A stretch of 64,000 nucleotides of DNA from Calothrix sp. NIES-2100 (GCF_002368195.1 NZ_AP018178.1:355436-419435), one strand, 5' to 3'; shown: positions 8,610-18,158, counted from the stretch's first letter. The notes: generated by a model not told the origin, from the sequence alone. Numbers and translations: made by a program.

Positions 8610-10472
8610 CTATGCTGGTACGACAAATTTCTCGCTACCAGCCAGCCCAAAAGCTTCATGAATTACTTGCAAGGCTTTGCTACCTTGTTCTTGGGCGACA
8701 ACACAGCTAATTTTGATTTCTGAGGTAGCAATCATTTGAATATTAATTTGATTTTGGGCTAAAGCCTCAAACATTTTCGCCGCCACACCAGGTTGTCCTA
8801 GCATACCGGAACCGACGATACTTACTTTGGCGATCGCACTGTCAAGGACAACTTCACCCCAGCCTAATTCTGCGCCTGCTTGTGAAAGCATCTTTTGCGC
8901 ATTGTCCCCATCTATCCGGGCGACGGTAAAAGCAATATCTCTTCTAGGAATCCCATCAACTATCCGACAGCGTTGGGATTGGATAATCATGTCAACGCTG
9001 ATGTTGTGCTGCGCCAATAATCCAAATATCTTCGCTGCCATCCCCGGACGATCTGGTATTTGACGAATCGCCAGCCGCACTTGATTCATATCTAAAGCTA
9101 CGCCACGCACGGGGGGAGTTGAGTGTGAGGGGGAGAGGGGGAGAGGGGGTGACGCGGGGAAATTACTCTCCACGTCCCCGCGTCTCTCTGTCTCCGTGTC
9201 CTCTTGTACTGCTTCTATTTCAAAGGTACTGCGGAGTGCAGCGACGGCGCGATCGCATTCTGCGGACGCAACTACGCAGCTGACTTTGACTTCACTAGTG
9301 GAAATCATGTGGATGTTGACATTTGCTTCGGCTAAGGTAGCAAACATCTGGGCTGCAACGCCGGGACGGCCGATCATTCCCGCCCCGGAAATGCTGACTT
9401 TGGCGATATTTTGCTCTACCATCACTTCCGCTTCTTCTGCTGGGGCGTGAGGGTGGCTTCTCAGTGCTGGGGCGATCGCTGCGGCTACTGCTTCTGCTCG
9501 TTTTAATATTGGTGTGGTGACGGTAAAGGCAATGTCATTACTATTACCTTCATGAATCGATTGGATAATTAAATCTACGTCTACTTTTTGCCGCGCAATT
9601 TCCCCAAATAACCTCGCTGCTACTCCTGGTTTATCGGGTACGCGCAACAGAGCTACTCTTGCCTGGTTTGTATCAAACTCTACACCATCTACTGCTTTGG
9701 CAATTTCCAAATTTACCAGCGATCGCCCGATTGGTTTGGGAGATGTCACCCAAGTACCTGGATCATCCGTCCAGCTAGATCTCACTACTAGGGGCACACC
9801 ATAATTCCGCGCAATTTCCACAGCCCTGGGATGCAGCACTTTTGCACCCAAACTTGCCAGTTCCAACATTTCGTCACTGGTGATTTGGGTCATCAGTTGG
9901 GCTTCGGGAACTAAACGCGGGTCTGTAGTTAAAATCCCTGGTACATCTGTATAAATTTCACAAAAATCTGCTCGTAATGCAGCGGCTAATGCCACTGCTG
10001 ATGTATCGGAACCACCACGTCCCAAAGTGGTAATTTCTAATTCTTCCGTGCTGCTTATGCCTTGAAATCCTGCAACCACAACCACTTTACCTTGATTGAG
10101 ATAGCGCTCCAGGCGATCTGTTTCAATGTGCAAAATGCGAGCGCGGGTGTGTTCGGCTTCGGTAACAATTCCTACCTGAGCGCCAGTCATGGAAATTGCT
10201 GGCTGTCCAATTTCCTGCAATGCCATACTTAATAAGGCAATAGTTACCTGTTCGCCAGTAGAAAGCAGCATGTCCATTTCGCGGCGGCTAGGATTAGCAG
10301 AGAGAGCATTGGCTAGCTTCACCAGCCCATCAGTAGTTTTCCCCATTGCGGAAACCACCACTACCAGCGAATTTCCTGCTTGCACAGTCTGATAAACCCG
10401 CTGGGCAACAGCTTGAATGCGTTCTACTGAACCAACAGAGGTACCACCGTATTTCTGAACTATGAGCGACAT
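8610..10472 (-). CDS. lysC: Aspartate kinase with four ACT domains
   Basis: The enzyme phosphorylates aspartate, the first step toward lysine, threonine and methionine. Residues 1-250 carry KYGGTSVGS, VVSAMGKTTDGL and GRGGSDTSAVALAAAL, the amino-acid kinase fold. Two pairs of ACT domains follow (about 265-425 and 458-615), the duplicated regulatory region characteristic of cyanobacterial aspartokinases, which bind lysine and threonine for feedback. The second copy of MNQVRLAIRQIPDRPGMAAKIFG mirrors the first ARVALLRVPDKPGVAARLFG. Between the pairs is an unusual linker (about 428-455, rich in Pro, Ser and charged residues) encoded by a dispersed intergenic repeat. Confidence 0.95.
   Translation of the reverse strand: MSLIVQKYGGTSVGSVERIQAVAQRVYQTVQAGNSLVVVVSAMGKTTDGLVKLANALSANPSRREMDMLLSTGEQVTIALLSMALQEIGQPAISMTGAQVGIVTEAEHTRARILHIETDRLERYLNQGKVVVVAGFQGISSTEELEITTLGRGGSDTSAVALAAALRADFCEIYTDVPGILTTDPRLVPEAQLMTQITSDEMLELASLGAKVLHPRAVEIARNYGVPLVVRSSWTDDPGTWVTSPKPIGRSLVNLEIAKAVDGVEFDTNQARVALLRVPDKPGVAARLFGEIARQKVDVDLIIQSIHEGNSNDIAFTVTTPILKRAEAVAAAIAPALRSHPHAPAEEAEVMVEQNIAKVSISGAGMIGRPGVAAQMFATLAEANVNIHMISTSEVKVSCVVASAECDRAVAALRSTFEIEAVQEDTETERRGDVESNFPASPPLPLSPSHSTPPVRGVALDMNQVRLAIRQIPDRPGMAAKIFGLLAQHNISVDMIIQSQRCRIVDGIPRRDIAFTVARIDGDNAQKMLSQAGAELGWGEVVLDSAIAKVSIVGSGMLGQPGVAAKMFEALAQNQINIQMIATSEIKISCVVAQEQGSKALQVIHEAFGLAGSEKFVVPA
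9108..9202. repeat. GC-rich hairpin repeat inserted in frame within lysC
   Basis: A purine-rich GGGGGAGAGG stretch is followed by GACGCGGGGA (9151-9160) and its perfect complement TCCCCGCGTC (9175-9184), then CTCTGTCTCCGTGTCCTC. This composition belongs to cyanobacterial intergenic repeats. Here it lies in frame and encodes the inter-ACT linker. Two relatives lie inside the chelatase gene at 57.6-61.4 kb. Confidence 0.75.
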
Positions 10473-11013
10473 AAATTTTTCTTAATCAATTTGCTGCTTT
10501 CATCAACGCCGCCGCCGATTTGGTAAGCTTGCAAGGCATTGCCAGTTATTTAGTTTACAGAATATTGTGCTTAGTCTAACAGACTTTGTGATTTATGTTA
10601 TCGATTGGTCACATGACAAAGTCTGATTCTGATTTATATATGTTATTTTAATATCCCTTCTACGAGTAGGTAGTGCATGACACTTGGCGATGAGGGGGAT
10701 GAGGACAAGGGAGACAAGGTAGATAAATACAAAATTACCCATGCCCCATACCCATTTTCATCTGTCCTGGGGTACGTATTTATGCTGACTATTTAATATT
10801 TACTGGATAAATGTCCTTTAAATCACTCATTGACAATACAAATGTGAAAAGGTGAAATAGTTAGTACTTATATAGCAATTCCAGGCAAAAAAAGTAGTTA
10901 ATATTAGCCTTAAGAGCTAAGTGGCACTTTTTTCTCAATAACTCGTCTCAATTCTTTGAGCAATAGCCGTTAGCAGTGAGTCAAGTTAAATGAAACCATA
11001 GGATGCATATCAC
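10473..11013. other. Intergenic region, AT-rich with a low-complexity patch
   Basis: This gap separates the divergent lysC and nudix genes, so it must hold two promoters, but no clear -35/-10 pair can be defended. Around 10690-10755 is a GATGAGGGGGATGAGG / GGGAGACAAGGTAGATAAAT patch, close to the sequence upstream of the ABC substrate-binding gene at 20.0 kb. No small gene was found. Confidence 0.4.
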
Positions 11014-11436
11014 ATGAGTTCAAAAGTCAACAAAGTATTGAAGCAGTCCGGGGTGATTCCTTATAGAATTCAAGATGGCAGAATCGAAGTACTGCTGATT
11101 ACTAGCCGCGATCGCCGCAAGTGGGTAATGCCGAAAGGTGATATTCCTAATGGTATGAGTCCACCTGATTCAGCAGCAAAAGAGGCTTGGGAAGAAGCTG
11201 GAGTAATTGGCCAGGTAAATACACAAAAAATTGGTACTTATAAGTATCGCAAACAAGGTAAAAATTACCGAGTTAATATGTATTTATTACCAGTGGAAAC
11301 TCTCTGTGAAGATTACCCAGAAGCAGGTTACAGACAACGGCAGTGGTTAGATATATCTAACGCCATGAGGTGCATTAAAATTACTTCACTTAAACGCATT
11401 CTTCAGGAATTTCCGGCAACTGAATTAATCTGTTGA
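11014..11436 (+). CDS. Nudix hydrolase
   Basis: A 140-residue single-domain Nudix protein that hydrolyses a nucleoside diphosphate linked to another group; the substrate is not predictable. The Nudix box GDIPNGMSPPDSAAKEAWEEAG keeps the catalytic E-x-x-E-E core. The first conserved Glu is Met and the conserved Arg is Lys. The preceding RKWVMPKGD resembles diphosphoinositol/dinucleotide polyphosphate hydrolases. AGGA lies about ten bases before the ATG. It faces the capA-like gene across a short hairpin. Confidence 0.88.
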   Translation: MSSKVNKVLKQSGVIPYRIQDGRIEVLLITSRDRRKWVMPKGDIPNGMSPPDSAAKEAWEEAGVIGQVNTQKIGTYKYRKQGKNYRVNMYLLPVETLCEDYPEAGYRQRQWLDISNAMRCIKITSLKRILQEFPATELIC

Positions 11437-11538
11437 TGTAGAGAAATATTTCCGGAATATAGCTATGTGTCTTTTGATTTCTCTATAAATTCGATTTGAT
11501 TTTTGCATAAATAATTTACACTGTCAGGTTCAATGTTG

Positions 11539-11555
11539 GGTGGGCATTGCCCACC
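11539..11555. terminator. Short hairpin between convergent genes
   Basis: GGTGGGC-ATT-GCCCACC is a perfect 7-bp stem with a 3-base loop between the nudix gene and the convergent capA-like gene. There is no clear U-tract, so a terminator role is inferred from position only. The motif also occurs as a dispersed repeat in these genomes. Confidence 0.4.
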
Positions 11556-11597
11556 ATAAACCCATCAAGTTCAGTCACTGTTTTAAAGCCGTCATAC

Positions 11598-12752
11598 TCA
11601 CTGCCGATTCATTACCACAATTTCCCCTTTTTTATTAATCTTTACTGGATTCTTGGGAAAAGCTTGATTGTTCAAATAACGCAGCAGTCCTACAGTCCGA
11701 AAATGCTGATCAATTCTAGGAATTCCCTGGCGATCTAAATGAATAGGAATAATTTTCCCACCTACTAAATCTCCTTGAGAGTTGAGTTTAGCTTCTAAAA
11801 TCATTGAGTAACCTGTCTCAGCTGCTGTAGACAAAGTCCGGTAACCTAAAAAGTTGCCCAAAGAATAAGCGATTAGTTTCCCTTTATAAATTTCTATTGC
11901 TCTGGGAACATGAGGCCCATGTCCTAAAACTAAATCTGCGCCTGTATCAATCATTGTCCGGGCAAACTGCATCGAATTGCCACGGTTTTCTCCATAGAAA
12001 AATTCTGTTTCGTTCTTCACATATAATGCTCCTGTACCTTCAGCGCCTACCTGCATCGATACAATGACAATGTTTGCATTGTTTTTGGCCTCTAATACCA
12101 GAGCTTTTGCTGCTGCTAAATTGTGAACAGAATTATAAAAATCATAGGTAGTAAATCCGATCATTGCCACCGGAATGTTATTAGCTTGTGAATAGAGAAT
12201 TTGATTTTTATGTCCTAATGTTTCAATGCCTACAGCTGCGAGATTATTAACCGTATCTTGGAAACCCACAAGCCCAAAGTCCATTGCATGATTGTTGGCT
12301 AAATTAAACACATCAAACCCAACATCAGCAAATAACTGCGCATAACTAGGTGGAGAGCGAAAGGCAAAAATTTGTCCTTGACTCATATCCTTAGAACTGT
12401 AGGGATAGTTAGTTAAACTACTTTCAAAATTTCCAAATAAAATATCGGCTCCTTGCAGGTACCCTCTGACAGATTTTGGCAGCAGTTCATCGCGAAAGCG
12501 AGGTAGTCTGTAGTTAGGGAAATTAGTCCCAGGAATTACATCGCCAACCGCTTTAATGGTGATTGTGTCTGAAGGTACTTCCTGATTCTCAGGGATAACA
12601 AAGGGAAATGGCAGATTTTCGCTAGGTGTCGTCGCTGCATTTGAACGCTGTATCTGCCCAAAACGGATGATAATTCCTATACCAATACCTAGACAAAAAC
12701 AAAAACTGATAAAACCTACTGAGAATATACGTCCCAGCTTGTGATTAACCAT
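11598..12752 (-). CDS. CapA/PgsA-like metallophosphatase-fold protein, membrane anchored
   Basis: The 384-residue protein has an N-terminal membrane anchor (FSVGFISFCFCLGIGIGIII) and then the CapA fold: IKAVGDVIPG, ADILFGNFESSLT, FDVFNLANNHAMDFG, IVSMQVGAEGTG, GADLVLGHGPHVPRAIEIY and AYSLGNFLG. CapA family members take part in poly-gamma-glutamate or capsule formation and carry a calcineurin-like core. No capB/capC partners are nearby, so its role here is open; exopolymer or wall metabolism at the membrane is a reasonable guess. Confidence 0.85.
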   Translation of the reverse strand: MVNHKLGRIFSVGFISFCFCLGIGIGIIIRFGQIQRSNAATTPSENLPFPFVIPENQEVPSDTITIKAVGDVIPGTNFPNYRLPRFRDELLPKSVRGYLQGADILFGNFESSLTNYPYSSKDMSQGQIFAFRSPPSYAQLFADVGFDVFNLANNHAMDFGLVGFQDTVNNLAAVGIETLGHKNQILYSQANNIPVAMIGFTTYDFYNSVHNLAAAKALVLEAKNNANIVIVSMQVGAEGTGALYVKNETEFFYGENRGNSMQFARTMIDTGADLVLGHGPHVPRAIEIYKGKLIAYSLGNFLGYRTLSTAAETGYSMILEAKLNSQGDLVGGKIIPIHLDRQGIPRIDQHFRTVGLLRYLNNQAFPKNPVKINKKGEIVVMNRQ

Positions 12753-13415
12753 CGCTTACTCCTCACATGATGGCAACAGTTTATCCCAACATTTCAGATT
12801 TTCGGTATAGGTTTTTTCTCTCTTTTGGCAAAATTGAATACAAAAAATCAACCCAATACATGATTTCTAGTGTTGGCGAGGTCAATTTAATCAATGATTG
12901 CGTGTCACCTATTGTTGGGTGGGGAAACCGCGCAAGCAAGGGCGGGGAAACCCCGCCCCTACATATATCTATGTATAATCACGTAAAAATTCTCCGCTTA
13001 AGCATGAAAATTTACTTTTCTGGTCTCCCTCGCTTCTCATCCCCACGACTTGGAAGCCCAGAGTTAGTCTCGTCAGAGTGTCTATTGTCAATGACTGTGA
13101 TTAGACGGGAAAATCCCGCAACGCTCGCCATGAAAATCAATACCCCATGACGCCACTTGCTTCTCCCAAGGGGAGACGCTGCGCGAACAAGCCGGGAAAC
13201 CCGTCCAACGCAGTGGCTCCCCAATGCCCCATGCCCCATTTTCCAGTGATTAAAGTATGCTGTTAAAAAATCATAAAAAATCATAAAAAATCAGGTAAAG
13301 ACCAAAAAACACATTTTATGGAAATAAAAAGATTTTAAATCAGCTTTAACAAGCAAATTTCATATTAAAACTAAGATAATCATCTATTTTCTTGGAGCTT
13401 GTAGGAGCTACAGAA
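12753..13415. other. Repeat-rich intergenic region
   Basis: No credible gene. A palindrome GGCGGGG-AAA-CCCCGCC lies near 12940-12957. A patchwork of dispersed repeats fills 13020-13240, including CAAGGGGAGACGCTGCGCGAAC and ATGCCCCATGCCCC. Three direct copies of AAAAAATCA/T stand at about 13265-13292. The last 120 bases are AT-rich and should contain the promoter of the STAND gene. Confidence 0.4.
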
Positions 13416-16400
13416 TTGACGTTTGAGCAAGCAATGGTGGTTTTAGATCTAGTGCTACAGCAAAAGCATTTAAGTAACATTCAAGAGCTAGTTCTCCGTC
13501 AATCTTGGGAAGGATATACTTATGCAGAGATTGCCGAAAGGTCTGGTTATGATAATGATTATATTCGAGATGTAGGGTATAGATTATGGCAGACTCTCTC
13601 AAAGGCACTAGGAGAAAATGTCAATAAAAGTAATATTAAATCTGTATTAAGACGGCGTTATTTTAGTCTCTCACCAGCAGATTCACAAGAAAGTACTAGT
13701 GTAATAGAAAAAACTCCTAAAACATTGCTGCACCAAGATTGGGGAGAAGCAATAGATGTGTCTATGTTCTATGGTCGGACGGCAGAACAAACAAAGCTAC
13801 AAGAATGGATTGTGAATGATAAATGCCGCTTGGTAGCGCTATTAGGGATGGGAGGGATTGGTAAAACTGCTTTGTCTGTGAAGTTAGCAGAACAACTAAA
13901 AGGTAATTTTGATTACATAATTTGGCGCAGTCTGCGAAATGCTCCACCGTTAGTTGATCTGCTCAAAGGAATTATTACATTTGTTTGGGAGCAGCAAGCA
14001 GTAAATGTGCCAGAAACTGAAGATGGTCAAATTTCTTGCTTGATGAACTATCTCGATTCTCAACGTTGTCTGATTGTACTGGATAATGTGGAATCGATTT
14101 TGGCAACTGGTACAAAATCCGGTCACTATCGTCGGGGATATGAAGGATACGGTCAATTTTTCCGCCGGGTGGGAGATGAACGCCATCAAAGTTGCTTGGT
14201 ATTTACTAGTCGGGAGAAACCGATTGGTTTCATCGCCAGAGAAGGAGAAAACTTACCCGTGCGATCGCTGCAACTAACTGGTTTACCACAAACCGCAGCA
14301 AGAGAGATTCTGATATCCAAAGGACTGGTAAATTCACAAGATGAATTTGACAATTTAATTCAGCGCTATGCAGGTAATCCTTTGGCTTTGAAAATCGTGG
14401 CGACTACAATCTGTCGCCTGTTTGATGGGAATATTAGCGAATTTTTAGCCCAAGGTTCGGTTATTTTTGGCGATATTTGGCAAATTTTAGAGCAACAATT
14501 CCATCGCTTGTCTGTTAACGAACAGCAAGTGATGTACTGGCTAGCAATTAAACGTGAATGGGTGACGCTACCAGAATTACGAGAGGATATCGTACCCAAG
14601 GTATCTAAACGAGAGTTATTAGATGCACTGTTATCTCTGCAAGGGCGATCGCTAATTGAACAGCAATCAGGTAGCTATACCCAACAACCTGTGGTGATGG
14701 AATACATGACTGACAAACTCATTCAACAAGTTTGTAGTGAAATTTTCTCCCAGGAGGTAGTATTATTCAATACTTATGCCTTAATAGAAGCTACGGCTAA
14801 AGATTATGTTCGTGAAAGTCAAAAACGGGTGATTTTGCAACCGATATTGAGTCGGTTAAAAACTACTTTGAGAAACTCAGCAGCAATTGAGAGGCGACTC
14901 GAAGAAATTATTTCCATACTGCGAGAAAAATTTGCTGCTATACCTGGATATGCTGGTGGGAATACAATTAACCTCCTGAATCAGCTAAAAGTTGATTTCA
15001 CAGGCTGGGATTTTTCCGGTTTAAGAATCTGGCAGGCTTACCTTAAAGATGTGAATCTGCATCAAGTCAACTTACGCAATAGCGATTTAAAAAAATCAGC
15101 TTTTAATGAAGCTTTGGTAGAAATCGTAGCAGTAAGATTCAGTCCTCTGGGTAAGATTCTGGCTACTGGTGATGTCAATGGCAGAATACATCTGTGGAAT
15201 ATAGAAGATGGTCAAAAACTGCGGAGTTTTGCGGGACATACTGCTTGGGTTTGGCAAGTTCACTTTAGCCCAGATGGCAATACTTTAGCAAGTTGTTGCG
15301 ATCGCGGTATCATTAAACTCTGGGATGTAAACACAGGGGAATGCCTGCATACTGTACAAGAAGAGACATTACGTGGTTGGTTAGCAAGCTTTAGTCCAGA
15401 TTGCACTCTACTAGCTTCTGGTAAAACAGACCAAACAATCAAAATCTGGGATACTCGCAGTGGTCAGTGCGTAAAAACACTGAAACGACAGGTAAGCAAA
15501 ATTGCTGGATTGGCTTTTAGTCCCAATGGGCAAATTCTGGCTAGTGGAAGTGAAGACACAACCGTGAAACTCTGGGATCTGAGTACTGGTGAATGTCTCC
15601 AGACTTTGGAGGGACACACCCAAACAGTTTGGTCAGTTACTTTCAGTCCTAATGGGCAAATTCTAGCCAGTGGTAGTCAAGACAAAACGGTGAAACTCTG
15701 GGATGTCAGCACAGGTGAATGTAGCAAAACTTTAGAAGCACCGCACTTAGATATAGTTTGGTCAATTGCTTTTAGTCCCGATGGGCAAACTTTGGCGATC
15801 GCAACTGAAGCCCCTGTCATTAGTTTATGGGATGTCAACACAGGACATTGTATTAAAACTTTATCAGGTCACACGACTCGTGTTTGGTCAGTTGCCTTTA
15901 GCCACGATGGGAAAATCCTCGCTAGTGGTTCTCAAGACAAAACTCTTAGATTATGGCAGGTATCTACAGGACGATGTATCAATACTTTACAAGGATATCC
16001 CAGTTTCATTAGCTCAGTAGTTTTCCATCCCAATGGTCAATCCTTGGCTGGTAATACAGGAAATACAATTAGAATCTGGGATTTTCCGACTGGGAATACC
16101 ATAAATAGCTTGTACGGTCATTCTGGGGACATTGCGGCCTTAGCTTATAATAGCGATGGGCAAACTTTGGCAAGTACTAGCGTAGATAGCACAATTCGGA
16201 TTTGGAATGTGACAACAGGGGAATGTCTACAAATCTTAGAGGAACATACTAGTTTTATCTTTTCAGTATCCTATAGCCCTGACGATCAAACTTTGGCTAG
16301 TGCAGGTGCAGAAAAGACAATCAAGCTGTGGGATGTGAAAACGGGAACATGTCTCACAACTTTAGAGGGACATACAGGCTGGATATTTTCAGTTACCTGG

Positions 16401-16964
16401 AGTCCTGATGGCAAATTTTTAGCTAGTCTGAGTGAAAATAGCATTCATCTGTGGGATGCAAACACAAAGGAACTTCTCCAGGTATTGACAGGAAATTATT
16501 GCTTTATTGGATCGATAGCCTTTCATCCCAACAGTCAAGTTTTAGCTACTGGGGATATAGAATACAAAATTAAGTTTTGGGATATCAGCACAGGAAACTG
16601 TTGGCAAACATTGCAAGGACACGAAGCTAATGTCACTGGTGTGAAGTTTAGTCCCAACGGCGAGTTTGTTGCTAGTGTCAGCCACGATCAAACTATCAAG
16701 CTTTGGGATAGCCAGACAGGGGAATGTTTGCAGACACTGCGGGGACACAATAATTTCATCTGGGCGATCGCTTTTCATCCTGACGGAAACATCCTCGCTA
16801 GTGGTTCTCAAGACGAAACAATTCGGCTGTGGGATATCTCTACCGGCGAATGTTTGCAAATTTTGCGATCGCCCCGTCTCTATGAAGGAATGAACATTCA
16901 AGGCGTTACAGGTTTAAGTGCAACCCAAAAAGCTACTTTGAAAATTCTCGGCGCAGTTGATTAA
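13416..16964 (+). CDS. STAND ATPase: HTH-like N-terminus, NB-ARC/NACHT-type NTPase, 14 WD40 repeats
   Basis: The N-terminus (FEQAMVVLDLVLQ...WEGYTYAEIAERSGY) is a helical, HTH-like module common on cyanobacterial STAND proteins. The NTPase has a P-loop GMGGIGKT (about 144-151), a Walker B RCLIVLDNVE and the LVFTSRE sensor, as in NB-ARC proteins. A linker with two pentapeptide-like turns (LHQVNLRNSDL) leads into 14 WD40 blades (about 566-1160, SPDG...KLWD), enough for two seven-bladed propellers. Such proteins are ligand-triggered switches implicated in signalling or defence. The effector may be the N-terminal module. TTG 13416 has GGAG eight bases upstream; ATG 13434 is an alternative. Confidence 0.92.
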   Translation: MTFEQAMVVLDLVLQQKHLSNIQELVLRQSWEGYTYAEIAERSGYDNDYIRDVGYRLWQTLSKALGENVNKSNIKSVLRRRYFSLSPADSQESTSVIEKTPKTLLHQDWGEAIDVSMFYGRTAEQTKLQEWIVNDKCRLVALLGMGGIGKTALSVKLAEQLKGNFDYIIWRSLRNAPPLVDLLKGIITFVWEQQAVNVPETEDGQISCLMNYLDSQRCLIVLDNVESILATGTKSGHYRRGYEGYGQFFRRVGDERHQSCLVFTSREKPIGFIAREGENLPVRSLQLTGLPQTAAREILISKGLVNSQDEFDNLIQRYAGNPLALKIVATTICRLFDGNISEFLAQGSVIFGDIWQILEQQFHRLSVNEQQVMYWLAIKREWVTLPELREDIVPKVSKRELLDALLSLQGRSLIEQQSGSYTQQPVVMEYMTDKLIQQVCSEIFSQEVVLFNTYALIEATAKDYVRESQKRVILQPILSRLKTTLRNSAAIERRLEEIISILREKFAAIPGYAGGNTINLLNQLKVDFTGWDFSGLRIWQAYLKDVNLHQVNLRNSDLKKSAFNEALVEIVAVRFSPLGKILATGDVNGRIHLWNIEDGQKLRSFAGHTAWVWQVHFSPDGNTLASCCDRGIIKLWDVNTGECLHTVQEETLRGWLASFSPDCTLLASGKTDQTIKIWDTRSGQCVKTLKRQVSKIAGLAFSPNGQILASGSEDTTVKLWDLSTGECLQTLEGHTQTVWSVTFSPNGQILASGSQDKTVKLWDVSTGECSKTLEAPHLDIVWSIAFSPDGQTLAIATEAPVISLWDVNTGHCIKTLSGHTTRVWSVAFSHDGKILASGSQDKTLRLWQVSTGRCINTLQGYPSFISSVVFHPNGQSLAGNTGNTIRIWDFPTGNTINSLYGHSGDIAALAYNSDGQTLASTSVDSTIRIWNVTTGECLQILEEHTSFIFSVSYSPDDQTLASAGAEKTIKLWDVKTGTCLTTLEGHTGWIFSVTWSPDGKFLASLSENSIHLWDANTKELLQVLTGNYCFIGSIAFHPNSQVLATGDIEYKIKFWDISTGNCWQTLQGHEANVTGVKFSPNGEFVASVSHDQTIKLWDSQTGECLQTLRGHNNFIWAIAFHPDGNILASGSQDETIRLWDISTGECLQILRSPRLYEGMNIQGVTGLSATQKATLKILGAVD

Positions 16965-16974
16965 ATTTAACTAA

Positions 16975-17284
16975 GGGAACTCCAAAAAATAAATTATGCC
17001 AAATTGTAGGGGCGGGGTAACCCCCATTGGTGTCAACTTAACGTAAAACCCTTGCCAAGATGTGATTTGATACAAAATCACGTACCACCAAGATCCGCGC
17101 TACCCCACCCCAGTTTTGCTGACGCAAAACTTCCCCTCCCCGTTTACGGGGAGGGGATTGAGGGGTGGGGTAAAATGCCTGTGGAATCAGCGTTTTGACT
17201 TAAGTTGACACGTATGGGTAACCCCGCCCCTACGAGTTGCTTTGGTAAATTAATGATTGGAATATTTTTTTATTTGGTAGTCCC
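16975..17284. mobile_element. MITE family 2, copy A (interrupted by a MITE family 1 element)
   Basis: The ends GGGAACTCCAAA and TTTGGTAGTCCC form imperfect terminal inverted repeats flanked on both sides by TAA (16972-16974 and 17285-17287), a 3-bp T-A-A-type duplication. Removing the inner element at 17025-17216 plus one 9-bp duplication leaves about 109 bp, which matches the intact copy at 29008-29119 almost base for base. Confidence 0.8.
17025..17216 (+). mobile_element. MITE family 1, copy 1 (nested in MITE family 2)
   Basis: A 192-bp element bounded by CATTGGTGTCAACTTAA and TTAAGTTGACACGTATG, 17-bp ends with two mismatches. The 9-bp GGTAACCCC lies directly on both sides (17016-17024 and 17217-17225), and the uninterrupted target exists at 29 kb. 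The interior is a long imperfect palindrome around CCCCTCCCCG-TTTA-CGGGGAGGGG. There is no coding capacity. Two further copies are at 62.7 and 63.1 kb. Confidence 0.9.
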
Positions 17285-17289
17285 TAATA

Positions 17290-17323
17290 AGATCCCCGAC
17301 TTCGTAAAAGTTGTCGGGGATCT
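17290..17323. terminator. Strong hairpin between convergent genes
   Basis: AGATCCCCGAC (17290-17300) pairs perfectly with GTCGGGGATCT (17313-17323) across a 12-base loop. It lies between the 3' ends of the STAND gene and the Uma2 gene and could terminate either. A half-copy near 4458 shows that the stem is also a dispersed repeat. Confidence 0.55.
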
Positions 17324-17339
17324 GAATCGCTGATGTTTT

Positions 17340-18158
17340 CTACTCGAATGGGGGTAGATTATTTGGGTCAATCCCCTGAGATTGCAAGTAAGCGATTAGC
17401 CTTTCTTTTTGCTGGCGTTCCTGTTCGGCGCGTTGACTTTCTTGTTCGGCGCGTTGACTTTCTTGTTCGGCGCGTTGGCGTTCCTGTTCGGTGCGTTGGC
17501 GTTCTTGTTCAATTTGTTCCACCGCCCAAGGTAACAAATTGCCATTTTTATCCCACCAACGTAACCAATAACCAGTATGCGCTTCTTTTGTGCCTTGGCA
17601 TGTTCCTAAATATAAGCCCATTGCTTCTATCCAATGACGACCATTTTCGTCAGGTAGCTGTAATTCATAACGGCCATTCTCTAGTTGATAATATTCTAAT
17701 AATCCGCCAACAGGTTCAAAAATTATGTAGATAGGAACTTGCAAAATCTGCTCGTAAAAAAACCATCTTCCTGGCGGATAAGTGCGTTTGACTGAATATT
17801 CTCCCCCATCTGTATCTGAGAGAAATTCCATGACAATGAGTGGAATTTCACCTTCTAAAATTGGTGTGTAGCTTTTGCGATTACTCAGCACTTCTTTAAC
17901 TGATGGTACGTAAACCCAGTCTGGTGCTTTAATAATCAATTGTCCGTTGACAGTTGCACACAATCCAAAATTGGAGGCGCTCAACATTTGTGGTTGGATG
18001 AAACCACTGATTTCTAAACTTTCGCGCAAAGCACCAGCCAAGATTGGCTGACCTGTATTCTCCACTGGTTCATCCTCTAATTTAAAATCTTTGGGTAAAG
18101 CCTCCCAAGTTATTATCAGTTGATTTGATGATTGGCTTTCGCTGAGTTGGGTTACCAT
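17340..18158 (-). CDS. Uma2-family (DUF820) restriction-endonuclease-fold protein with C-terminal coiled coil
   Basis: Residues 20-190 match the Uma2/DUF820 family, a PD-(D/E)XK-like fold hugely expanded in cyanobacteria, with APDWVYVPSV and IPLIVMEFLSD at the positions of the active-site strands. The C-terminus (about 215-255) is an uninterrupted coiled coil of EQERQRA/EQESQRA heptads, encoded by a 21-bp tandem DNA repeat. The biological function of the family is not established. It is separated from the STAND gene by repeats and shows no operon link. Confidence 0.85.
   Translation of the reverse strand: MVTQLSESQSSNQLIITWEALPKDFKLEDEPVENTGQPILAGALRESLEISGFIQPQMLSASNFGLCATVNGQLIIKAPDWVYVPSVKEVLSNRKSYTPILEGEIPLIVMEFLSDTDGGEYSVKRTYPPGRWFFYEQILQVPIYIIFEPVGGLLEYYQLENGRYELQLPDENGRHWIEAMGLYLGTCQGTKEAHTGYWLRWWDKNGNLLPWAVEQIEQERQRTEQERQRAEQESQRAEQESQRAEQERQQKERLIAYLQSQGIDPNNLPPFE

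Noticed and set aside
12767..13150. 127-codon frame downstream of the capA-like gene's 5' end
   Set aside because: It crosses several dispersed GC-rich repeats and has no family resemblance or credible composition.
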